Origin: Gammaproteobacteria bacterium
GTDB taxonomy: Bacteria; Pseudomonadota; Gammaproteobacteria; SZUA-229
DNA length: 14,039 nucleotides
Assembly: GCA_023136715.1 (NCBI GenBank)
Contig: JAGLQT010000148.1
Span: forward strand, 1 to 14,039
Direction: 5' to 3'
The notes beneath the pieces were generated by a model, which was not told the DNA's origin, did not search any database, and saw only the letters and a program-made list of their open reading frames with translations. This document shows, in pieces, positions 6,437-13,168 of this stretch. A program made the translations under genes and the position numbers. The number at the start of each line of letters is the position of its first letter. Position 1 is the stretch's first letter.

Positions 6437-9295
6437 TTATTCAGTTAAGCGAGCACTTTCCTGAGCAAGATCAGGTTCACCACAATGCCGTAAAATGAAT
6501 TCACGGCTTTGGTTGCGCAGTTCAAGTGCCGCATGCCAGATGTCATTGTCAAATTTATCCATAATATCTTTAGAGTTTAGCGCTTCACCTATATCAATGC
6601 TGATTGAGCCATGATGCGGGAACCAGGATCCTGAACGCAATATAGACCGTGTGCCACGTATGGCTACGGGTATCACGGGGACTTCCGCTTCTGCTGCAAC
6701 GGTAAATGCACCTAAATGAAATGGCCTTAATCCCGGGATTCGGGTAAAGGTGCCTTCTGCAAAAAACATTAATGCGTTTCCCTGTTTGAGTATATTGGCC
6801 AGACGGTGGGTGTCTGCAAGGCTTTTGCCTGTGTCATAACGATCAACAAATTCGGTATGAATATTTTTTAGAGGGATACGATTATAAAAATTTCGGGCCA
6901 ATTCTTTCTTGGCGGTAAAACGAATATTACCGGGCAACGTAGCAATCAGGGCGTAGCTGTCTAAATAACTCGCATGGTTAGAGACTAATACATAAGGCTG
7001 ACCATCTACTGGAATATTTTCCATGCCATTTACGGTGACTTTTGTTGCGGTTAATTTTCCAAAAAGTGCAGCGCAATTTTTCGCGATGGCCCAACGCAGG
7101 GGAAAGCAGGGTAAAAATATACTCGTTAGCCAGACGATTGATGCCAGAACAGTGTACGTGGCCCAGCAATACAATGCGTAGCTGACGGCTTTGCTATAAC
7201 GCCATAGTCGTCGGATCTGAGGCAATATGCTGGCAAAAGCAATTCGGGTTACTTGCAGGTAAACACTGGCCTGGCTTTTTCCTATTTTGCCTTTCTCAAA
7301 AAGTTCACGACTGGCCGTGCGTCGAATTTTTCCACTCGATGTTTTTAAAACTGTGCCGGGTGGTGCCAGCACGACTTCATCGGGTGGTGAACCAATGAGA
7401 TCGGTCGCCAGTGTGTTTATGTCGGTACGCAGTTTTTCCAGTTCATTGTCATCTTTGCTACGTGTTTCAGCGATGACGATCAATCGTTCAGTTTTGCTGT
7501 GTTTATCCTCACTGCCAAATACAGCCACACGACCAGTGCGAATACCGGCAACATTGCCGACAGCTTCTTCCAGCTCGTGAGGGTAGATGTTTCGTCCCGC
7601 CCTGATAATAATATCCTTGATTCGACCGGTTAAAAATAGCTCACCTTTTGCGATATAGGCCAAATCACCAGTATCCAGCCACTCGCCATCAAACAGGCTT
7701 CGTGTTTTTTCTGTCTCACGATAATAACCACTGGTTGAGGAGGGGCCGTGAAATTCAAGGCGTCCTTCATGACGTTCAGGTAACTCGTGTCCTGTCGGGC
7801 CGATGACCCTGATTTGATGATTGGCCAAAGGTAATCCGCTGGAAACGAACCGCAAAGCATGCTGATTTTCATCCTGAACAGCATTGGCAACACCAGTCTG
7901 CATAAAAGTATTGCGTTCGATGCTGTCAATGACGGGCCCACGTAGCAAAGGTGGAAATGCCAGGCCAACGGTAGATTCTGCCAGCCCATAGACAGGCATC
8001 ATTGCTCTGCCATTAAACCCAAAGTCTTCAAATCGCTGACTGAAGTCGCTCAATGTTTTTGGACTAACAGACTCTGCGCCATTAAAAGCAGCACGCCATG
8101 AACTTAGATCAAGGCCTTTTATATCTTCATCCTTTAAACGCCGTAAACAGTATTCATAACCAAAATTGGGTGAGGCCGATAATGTGCCATGATAATGATG
8201 AATTGCCCATAACCAGCGTTCTGGCCTGGCCAGAAAACTTAAGGGTGACATGACCACGAACAGCGCAGCGAAGTATAAGCTGCTCAACCAGGCTCCTATT
8301 AAGCCCATGTCGTGATAGAGCGGTAACCAACTGACAAACACATCTTTTGAGTCAGCTTCAACGACGTCTCCCATGGCGCGAATATTGGTCAGTAAATTAG
8401 CGTGGGTGAGCACCACGCCTTTGGGATTACCCGTGCTGCCTGAAGTGTATTGTAAAAAGGCAACATCATTGGATGATAAAACAGGGGGCGTTGAAATCGC
8501 GTCTGATGCAACAAGATCGGCTGCTGAAACGATATGTTGCAAGTTTGGAACCTGCGACTTGAGTAACCGAGCCACTTTTTTAGCTTCAGGTACGGTAATA
8601 AATGTTTTAGCCAGACAGTTATTTAATATGTGCACGTGCCTGCGCATATGATCTTCCAGCTGTGAAGGTCGTGCTGGAGGATAGACCGGCACAGGAATAC
8701 CTCCCGCCAGCAAAATCCCAAAAAAACTATAAAAATAATCCGGGCCACTTGGCAACATAAGCGCAACCGGCTCAGCTGATTTTAATCCACGCTGCTGCAG
8801 TCCACCGGCAACACGCATGGCGATATCTTTAAGCTGCTTATAACTAATAACCTCTCCATTACCTGCATCAGTATACATCTGGATATGGGGTCGATCGGGA
8901 TGTGTACTTACATGCCAGTTCAAAACGTCTATCAACGTGCGCGAGTCGTCCGGTGTGGACTTTGTACCATCTAACTCTACTGATGATATGTCTGCTGTAT
9001 ATAAGAATTCTCTAGGCGTTTCAGCGCCCTGAATAGCACGTAATAAATCTCTGACTGATTCAGCTTCAGCAAAGGTTTGTTCCGGTAATGCGAGTTTGAA
9101 TTTTTTTTCAATTCTGGCAATCAATTCGACGCGAGCCAAACTATCCAGGCCAAGATCTTTTTCAAAATGGCTATCAAGACTTATTGCTTTTACGGAAGGA
9201 CGATTTTGATGGAACTCGCTGACAAGGCCATTGATTACCTGAATCAGCTCATTGACGGTATTATTTGATTGATTCGTTGCCTTGAAGGTTTGCAT
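6437..9295 (-). CDS. ACP - fatty acyl-AMP ligase - PlsC acyltransferase fusion
   Basis: A 952-aa three-domain lipid enzyme. Residues about 10-90 are an acyl carrier domain with the phosphopantetheine Ser52 in GLDSL. Residues about 125-690 are an adenylate-forming ligase of the fatty acyl-AMP ligase type: YTSGSTGNPKG from 283, LPLYHDMGLIG, YGLAES from 436, DTGDLAY, GRIKDIIIRAGRNIYPHELE, and the catalytic Lys656 in SSGKIRR. After a hydrophobic stretch (about 704-738, one or two membrane segments), residues about 750-950 are a PlsC acyltransferase with NHASYLD (His774 and Asp779 of HX4D) and EGT at 847-849. Likely action: activate a free fatty acid with ATP, load it on its own carrier domain and transfer it to a lysophospholipid or glycerol-phosphate acceptor at the inner membrane. 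This resembles Aas of E. coli but with a different domain order and a built-in carrier. A longer frame from TTG 9343 lacks a ribosome binding site. ATG 9295 has AGGGA 7 bases upstream and is preferred. Confidence 0.9.
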   Translation of the reverse strand: MQTFKATNQSNNTVNELIQVINGLVSEFHQNRPSVKAISLDSHFEKDLGLDSLARVELIARIEKKFKLALPEQTFAEAESVRDLLRAIQGAETPREFLYTADISSVELDGTKSTPDDSRTLIDVLNWHVSTHPDRPHIQMYTDAGNGEVISYKQLKDIAMRVAGGLQQRGLKSAEPVALMLPSGPDYFYSFFGILLAGGIPVPVYPPARPSQLEDHMRRHVHILNNCLAKTFITVPEAKKVARLLKSQVPNLQHIVSAADLVASDAISTPPVLSSNDVAFLQYTSGSTGNPKGVVLTHANLLTNIRAMGDVVEADSKDVFVSWLPLYHDMGLIGAWLSSLYFAALFVVMSPLSFLARPERWLWAIHHYHGTLSASPNFGYEYCLRRLKDEDIKGLDLSSWRAAFNGAESVSPKTLSDFSQRFEDFGFNGRAMMPVYGLAESTVGLAFPPLLRGPVIDSIERNTFMQTGVANAVQDENQHALRFVSSGLPLANHQIRVIGPTGHELPERHEGRLEFHGPSSTSGYYRETEKTRSLFDGEWLDTGDLAYIAKGELFLTGRIKDIIIRAGRNIYPHELEEAVGNVAGIRTGRVAVFGSEDKHSKTERLIVIAETRSKDDNELEKLRTDINTLATDLIGSPPDEVVLAPPGTVLKTSSGKIRRTASRELFEKGKIGKSQASVYLQVTRIAFASILPQIRRLWRYSKAVSYALYCWATYTVLASIVWLTSIFLPCFPLRWAIAKNCAALFGKLTATKVTVNGMENIPVDGQPYVLVSNHASYLDSYALIATLPGNIRFTAKKELARNFYNRIPLKNIHTEFVDRYDTGKSLADTHRLANILKQGNALMFFAEGTFTRIPGLRPFHLGAFTVAAEAEVPVIPVAIRGTRSILRSGSWFPHHGSISIDIGEALNSKDIMDKFDNDIWHAALELRNQSREFILRHCGEPDLAQESARLTE

Positions 9296-9531
9296 ATAAT
9301 ATTCCCTACAATTCCTGTTATTAAAAATAACAGATAGAGCCAACTACGCCATCAGTATAAACATTATTATGCTTAATGAAATTAGTTTTATTATTCGGGT
9401 TATTGTTAGAAGTATGTAAATACTTAGGCTTTTCTTAACTAACATCAAGTTATTAAACAAGGTAAATGAAGACTTGATAGAAAAAATAGGTATTATGTAA
9501 TTGTACATCTATCTTAATGGAGGTTTTATTG
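9296..9531. promoter_or_regulatory. Divergent control region between the FAAL fusion and HPF-like genes
   Basis: These 236 AT-rich bases separate two divergent genes and hold no other coding frame I believe. For the plus strand, TTGATA (9474-9479), 16 bases, then TGTAAT (9496-9501) is a passable sigma-70-type promoter that would give a leader of about 24 bases. GGAGG (9519-9523), 8 bases before ATG 9532, is a strong ribosome binding site and fixes that start. For the minus strand, AGGGA (9307-9303) lies 7 bases before ATG 9295. A perfect dyad in the minus-strand leader (9315-9333) is listed separately. Confidence 0.5.
9315..9333. repeat. Perfect 8-base inverted repeat in the leader of the FAAL fusion gene
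   Basis: CTGTTATT (9315-9322), AAA, AATAACAG (9326-9333). The dyad ends 19 bases upstream of ATG 9295 and only 7 bases before its ribosome binding site. It is placed either to bind a repressor near the promoter or to form a small hairpin in the mRNA that affects ribosome access. A FadR- or TetR-type lipid regulator would be a natural partner, but no consensus is recognised. Confidence 0.5.
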
Positions 9532-10098
9532 ATGAAACAACCGTTGCAAGTTAATTTCCGTGATATCCCCCCCTCAGAAGCCGTAGAAGCAAAAATTCGT
9601 GAAAAAGCGGCCAAACTTGATGAATTTTATGATCAGATTATGGCCTGTAAGGTCATGGTTGAATCCCCGCATATGCATAAACATAAAGGTGTGCTTTACC
9701 ACGTTCGAATTGACCTGACAGTGCCTAATGGCGAGCTTGTTATTAATCGAGCGCCTAAAGATCATCATGCCCATGAAGATGTTTATGTTGCTATTCGTGA
9801 TGCCTTCAATGCCGCACGCAGAAAGTTACAGGATTTCACCAGAAAACAGCGCGGTGATGTTAAGCACCATGAAACCCCACCCCATGGCATTGTTTCCGAA
9901 CTGGTTCCCAATCAGGATTACGGCAGAATCCAGTCTTCTGAAGGTAGAGATATTTATTTTCACCGAAATAGCCTGGTAAATGGTGATTTTGACACCCTTG
10001 AAGAAGGGGACAAAGTGAGGTTTGTTGAAGTCGCTGGCGAAGAAGGCCCACAGGCAAGCACAGTGCACCTGGTAGGTAAACACAATATTGTCGGTTAA
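9532..10098 (+). CDS. HPF/RaiA-type ribosome-associated protein fused to a cold-shock-like domain
   Basis: A 188-aa cytosolic protein. Residues 1 to about 105 match the S30AE/HPF-RaiA fold: the start MKQPLQVNFRDI, the EAVEAKIREKAAKLDEFYD helix, central beta strands, and the AHEDVYVAIRDAFNAARRKL helix. This family binds the 30S decoding centre and stops or protects idle ribosomes in stress. Residues about 116-188 resemble a cold-shock (OB-fold) nucleic-acid-binding domain: HGIVSELVPNQDYGRI, then GRDIYFHRNS in place of the RNP2 motif, and GDKVRFVE. The fusion suggests that ribosome or RNA binding is combined with a single-stranded nucleic-acid contact (inference). ATG 9532 is chosen over ATG 9517 because GGAGG lies 8 bases upstream; 9517 overlaps that site. 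The CBS gene follows 17 bases downstream with its own strong ribosome binding site, so the two are probably an operon. Confidence 0.87.
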   Translation: MKQPLQVNFRDIPPSEAVEAKIREKAAKLDEFYDQIMACKVMVESPHMHKHKGVLYHVRIDLTVPNGELVINRAPKDHHAHEDVYVAIRDAFNAARRKLQDFTRKQRGDVKHHETPPHGIVSELVPNQDYGRIQSSEGRDIYFHRNSLVNGDFDTLEEGDKVRFVEVAGEEGPQASTVHLVGKHNIVG

Positions 10099-10100
10099 TT

Positions 10101-10107
10101 AAGGAGG
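10101..10107 (+). promoter_or_regulatory. Ribosome binding site that decides the CBS-gene start
   Basis: AAGGAGG lies 8 bases before ATG 10116 but only 2 bases before ATG 10110. The spacing makes 10116 the real start and removes two residues (Met-Val) from the longer frame. Confidence 0.75.
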
Positions 10108-10115
10108 CGATGGTC

Positions 10116-10565
10116 ATGACAGCGGGTGAGTATTGCAACCGTGAAGTTGTAATCACAGAACAGGATACTTCAGTTACAAAGGCAGCTATGCTAATGAGGG
10201 AGTTTCATGTCGGCAGCCTTGTGGTGGTTCAGCAGCAGGATAATCTAAACATACCTGTTGGAATCGTCTCGGATCGCGACCTGATCATTGAGGTTATTGC
10301 CCAGCAAGTGCCGGTTGAATCGGTCACCCTGAATGATGTTATGAGCAGGAACCTGGTTAGTGTGGGAGAACAGGAAACGCTGATTGATACGCTACAGCTA
10401 ATGCTGAAAAGAGGCGTACGTCGTGTCCTTGTTGTTGATGGACAGGGAAGTCTGCAGGGTCTTCTGACGGCGGATGATGCCATCGAACTGATGGCTGAAT
10501 CTATGAGTGATCTTGCTAAAGTGGTTAGTCAGGAATTGAAGCAGGAAGTCAATAAACGACCGTAG
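10116..10565 (+). CDS. Two-CBS-domain protein
   Basis: A 149-aa cytosolic protein made almost only of a tandem CBS pair: repeat 1 at about 4-60, ending in PVGIVSDRDL, and repeat 2 at about 71-128, ending in LQGLLTADDAIELM. A short charged helical tail follows (about 129-149). CBS pairs (Bateman modules) bind adenine nucleotides such as AMP, ATP or SAM and usually regulate a partner. There is no attached enzyme or membrane domain, so this is a stand-alone sensor whose partner is unknown. It follows the HPF/cold-shock gene by 17 bases, which hints at energy sensing linked to ribosome hibernation (inference). It converges on the YfaZ-like gene with only 16 bases between the stops. I see no intrinsic terminator in that space. 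Confidence 0.88.
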   Translation: MTAGEYCNREVVITEQDTSVTKAAMLMREFHVGSLVVVQQQDNLNIPVGIVSDRDLIIEVIAQQVPVESVTLNDVMSRNLVSVGEQETLIDTLQLMLKRGVRRVLVVDGQGSLQGLLTADDAIELMAESMSDLAKVVSQELKQEVNKRP

Positions 10566-10581
10566 GTTTTGGCTGCCGTTA

Positions 10582-11163
10582 TTAATAGGTCCATGCCAGC
10601 CCCAGGTAGGCGCCTCGATCAAAGTCAGCGGTGATGCCGTTAGTGTGTTCAGTCTTTATTCTTCGGTAGCCGAGGCGAATGAAAGTATCGGCCACTACCT
10701 CGTAATCCATATCAACTTTTAGTAGTGATATAGCATTGCCATCTGAAAAAGTTAATAATTCACCCGCGTAGTACAAGCTGGATTTGAATTTAAACTTCGG
10801 TGTTGTTGCTGGCCGATAAGCCAACTCAGCACCAATGGTAATCGCGCTTAAATAATAATCTAGCGGATCGGCCGCAATTATTCTAAATCCAGCGCCAAGT
10901 TCGATACGATTAGTGATACTGTTAAAAGCTGTCAGGCCAATACTGGCAAACAGATCCTGATGATTATTTTGTTTGCTATAAAGAAACTGGCTATCCAGCC
11001 TAAAGGGTGTGGTATAGCCATAAACCTCGGTGGTTCCATAAACAAGATTTATATCTTTTTCACCTACTTCTACGGCTAAGTTTTGCGCAATAACATCGTG
11101 GGTGATTAGAAAATGCAGAAAAAATGTGCTGCATAGAATAAATTTTTGAATAGAGGCTCTCAT
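10582..11163 (-). CDS. YfaZ-like outer-membrane beta-barrel protein
   Basis: A 193-aa exported protein. Residues 1 to about 26 are a signal peptide (MRASIQK, hydrophobic core, cut near VIA before QNLAVEVG). The rest alternates short amphipathic strands (VYGTTEVYGYTTPF, LFASIGLTAFNS, YLSAITIGAELAYRP) and ends in the aromatic YLGLAWTY, as expected for a small barrel of about 8 strands. The pattern FIRLGYRRIKTEHTNG near the C terminus recalls the YfaZ family, whose function is poorly known. The call rests on recognition by eye. The gene starts 63 bases after the end of the YbhP-like gene on the same strand and may share its transcript. Its ribosome binding site is weak. It ends 16 bases from the convergent CBS gene. 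Confidence 0.7.
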   Translation of the reverse strand: MRASIQKFILCSTFFLHFLITHDVIAQNLAVEVGEKDINLVYGTTEVYGYTTPFRLDSQFLYSKQNNHQDLFASIGLTAFNSITNRIELGAGFRIIAADPLDYYLSAITIGAELAYRPATTPKFKFKSSLYYAGELLTFSDGNAISLLKVDMDYEVVADTFIRLGYRRIKTEHTNGITADFDRGAYLGLAWTY

Positions 11164-11226
11164 ATCTATTTACCCAAACAGGCATAATCTTTAGTTCTGC
11201 TGACGAGTCATAACAGGCATTCAGCA

Positions 11227-11988
11227 TCAGTCGTTTGTTAGTTCAAACTTAGCCAACAACGGCGTATGGTCAGACAAACGTTGCCAGGGTTTTCCGCGCA
11301 AGTTCCAGCAATCCACAACTTCAAGTCCACGGTAATAAATCCTGTCCATCGATAACACGGGGAACAAGGCAGGGAAGGTGCGGGCATGTGCGCCGTGAGC
11401 CTCTTTGAAAACCTCTTTAACGTCCAGGTCGTCGTGTAGATGACGTTCGGCATTGCCGCGCCAGTCATTGAAATCACCGGCGATGATTAGTGGTTCATCA
11501 TGAGGAACATGTGAATTGATGCGTTCGGATAGCGTAATCAGTTGATTTTCTCTTTCACGCTCTAACAGGCCGAGGTGTATACAGATAATATGAATTTTCT
11601 TTTCCGAACTGGGCAGCTGAAACGTACCATGCAGTAAGCTACGGCTGGCTTTCTTCATAATGGAAACATCGATATTTTCCCATTCGATAAATGGGTATTT
11701 ACTTAAGATGGCATTGCCGTGGTGGCCTGCTTTATAAATCGCGTTCTTGCCATAAGCATGATGCGGCCAAACATCGTCAGCGAGAAATTCAAATTGACTA
11801 TTATTATGCCAGTCATCGAAACGGTTATCGGATATGTTTCGTTCGCCGTGTATCTCCTGCAACAAAACCACATCGGCATCAAGAGTACGCAATGACTCTC
11901 TAATCTCATGCAGGATAAAACGCAGGTTGCCCATGCTGAATCCCTTATGGATGTTATAAGTCAGAATTTTTATCGACGTATCAGACAT
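11227..11988 (-). CDS. Endonuclease/exonuclease/phosphatase family hydrolase, YbhP-like
   Basis: A 253-aa metal-dependent hydrolase of the DNase I/exonuclease III/inositol-phosphatase fold. All expected active-site positions are visible: N12 in TYNIHKG, E45 in LLQEIHG, H138 in IHLG, D172 and N174 in AGDFND, D215 in MDRIYY, and D240-H241 in LSDHTPL. No signal peptide or membrane segment is seen. In E. coli the related ybhP sits beside the cardiolipin synthase gene clsB. Here the gene is divergent, by 75 bases, from a CDP-lipid operon, again next to phospholipid genes. A phosphodiesterase acting on a lipid head group or nucleotide is therefore plausible, but a nuclease is not excluded. The ribosome binding site before ATG 11988 is weak. 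The 75-base gap must contain both divergent promoters; a TATACT at 12031-12036 could be the plus-strand -10 box. Confidence 0.85.
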   Translation of the reverse strand: MSDTSIKILTYNIHKGFSMGNLRFILHEIRESLRTLDADVVLLQEIHGERNISDNRFDDWHNNSQFEFLADDVWPHHAYGKNAIYKAGHHGNAILSKYPFIEWENIDVSIMKKASRSLLHGTFQLPSSEKKIHIICIHLGLLERERENQLITLSERINSHVPHDEPLIIAGDFNDWRGNAERHLHDDLDVKEVFKEAHGAHARTFPALFPVLSMDRIYYRGLEVVDCWNLRGKPWQRLSDHTPLLAKFELTND

Positions 11989-12063
11989 GAATTTGTAGAA
12001 TTATTTTATTTCCGGTTTACCTAACTTGGTTATACTTCAAATAAGCCACACCGAGTCCATACA

Positions 12064-12549
12064 GTGAACATCGAATCATTACAGCTCCTAGCTCTGATTA
12101 TAATCGCAAACGGCGCACCAATAGTCATCCATGTACTATTGAAAGATATTTTTAACACAGCGATTGATTTCGGTCATAAACTGCCTGATAACAATCCTAT
12201 ATTTGGTGATTCAAAAACATGGCGGGGTATAATTGCCGCCTGCATACTCACAGCCGCCATCGCGTGGCTGATGGGTCATTCACCGCAAACAGGGCTGCTA
12301 ATTGCCGTTTATGCCGTTCTGGGCGACCTCACCTCCAGCTTCATAAAACGTCGTCTGGGGAAACCAGCAAGCAGTATGGCACCCTTGCTCGACCAGATTC
12401 CCGAATCACTTTTCCCCGCATTAATGATGGCGGAAGCTTTCAATCTCGAAATTTCATCCATCATACAACTGGTATTGATCTTTATCATTATCGAATTATT
12501 GCTTTCTCGTGTACTCTACAAATGGGGCGTGCGTAAACGCCCCTATTAG
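12064..12549 (+). CDS. CarS-like CDP-lipid synthase (bacterial homologue of CDP-archaeol synthase)
   Basis: A 161-aa integral membrane protein. FGDSKTWRG (47-55), GDLTSSFIKRRLG (87-99) and PLLDQ (107-111) are the signature blocks of the CarS/DUF46 family. Archaeal members transfer CMP from CTP to an unsaturated archaetidic acid. Hydrophobic helices lie at about 5-27, 56-71, 76-90, 114-124 and 131-150, about five as in archaeal CarS. Bacterial members are widespread but, as far as I know, their substrate is unsettled. Next to a CDP-alcohol phosphotransferase, the natural inference is that it makes the CDP-activated lipid used by that enzyme. The start is GTG 12064: an in-frame TAA at 12022-12024 leaves no other start codon upstream, and the first membrane helix requires this N terminus. 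The ribosome binding site is poor. It is the first gene of a three-gene operon. Confidence 0.83.
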   Translation: MNIESLQLLALIIIANGAPIVIHVLLKDIFNTAIDFGHKLPDNNPIFGDSKTWRGIIAACILTAAIAWLMGHSPQTGLLIAVYAVLGDLTSSFIKRRLGKPASSMAPLLDQIPESLFPALMMAEAFNLEISSIIQLVLIFIIIELLLSRVLYKWGVRKRPY

Positions 12550-12560
12550 AAGGAAGCAAA

Positions 12561-13145
12561 ATGATCAATAAACGCGAAGACATCTACAATTTGCCAAATC
12601 TGGTCAGCCTGATAAGAATATTAATGGCACCCGTGCTACTTTACCTCGCTATCAGCCAGCAGCCGTACTGGTTTATCGGCGTATTGTTATTCGCCGAATT
12701 CACCGACGTACTCGACGGCTTCCTCGCCAGAACCCTCAACCAGATAACCGAAATGGGCTCACACCTTGATAGCTGGGGCGATTTCGTCATCTACACCACC
12801 ATGGCCATTTGTGCATGGATACTCTGGCCCAACATCCTGCAACGCGAGCTGCTTTACTTCATTATCATCGTAGTCAGTTTCACACTACCGTCACTCATCG
12901 GCTTCATCAAATTCCATCAATTCACTAGTTACCATACATGGGGCGTAAAGCTGGCAGTTTTTGTTACCGTTATCGGTTACCTGTTACTCTTCACTGGCTT
13001 GCTCGACTGGCCATTCAGAATCGCCGCCATGTTCTGCCTGTACGCCGCCATCGAAGAAATAGCGATTACATTTTTGATTCATCACGAACACGTGGATGTC
13101 AGGTCGGTCTGGCAGGCATTGAAGTACAACCGAGAGAACAAATAG
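12561..13145 (+). CDS. CDP-alcohol phosphatidyltransferase family enzyme
   Basis: A 194-aa membrane enzyme with the complete CDP-alcohol phosphotransferase signature D-x2-DG-x2-AR-x8-G-x3-D-x3-D: D49, D52-G53, A56-R57, G66, D70 and D74. The start NLPNLVSLIRILMAP is the usual amphipathic entry helix, and about five more hydrophobic segments follow. The family exchanges CMP of a CDP-alcohol for a second alcohol, as in phosphatidylglycerophosphate, phosphatidylserine, phosphatidylinositol or cardiolipin synthesis. Acceptor specificity cannot be read here. The length is close to PgsA, but the sequence after the motif does not look like canonical PgsA, so this is probably a second, specialised enzyme. 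AAGGAAG before ATG 12561 is a good ribosome binding site. It lies 11 bases after the CarS-like gene and probably works with its product. His-rich HHEH near the C terminus is unusual. Confidence 0.88.
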   Translation: MINKREDIYNLPNLVSLIRILMAPVLLYLAISQQPYWFIGVLLFAEFTDVLDGFLARTLNQITEMGSHLDSWGDFVIYTTMAICAWILWPNILQRELLYFIIIVVSFTLPSLIGFIKFHQFTSYHTWGVKLAVFVTVIGYLLLFTGLLDWPFRIAAMFCLYAAIEEIAITFLIHHEHVDVRSVWQALKYNRENK

Positions 13146-13168
13146 AGTAGGCCATAGGCTCAAAACAC

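Noticed and set aside
9296..9343. Longer start (TTG 9343) for the ACP-FAAL-PlsC gene
   Set aside because: It would add 16 residues before the ACP domain, lacks a ribosome binding site and uses TTG, while ATG 9295 has AGGGA 7 bases upstream.
10566..10605. GGCTG and CAGCC between and within the convergent CBS and YfaZ-like gene ends, as a shared terminator
   Set aside because: Only 5 bases pair across a loop of about 21 bases, with no T-run; too weak to call.
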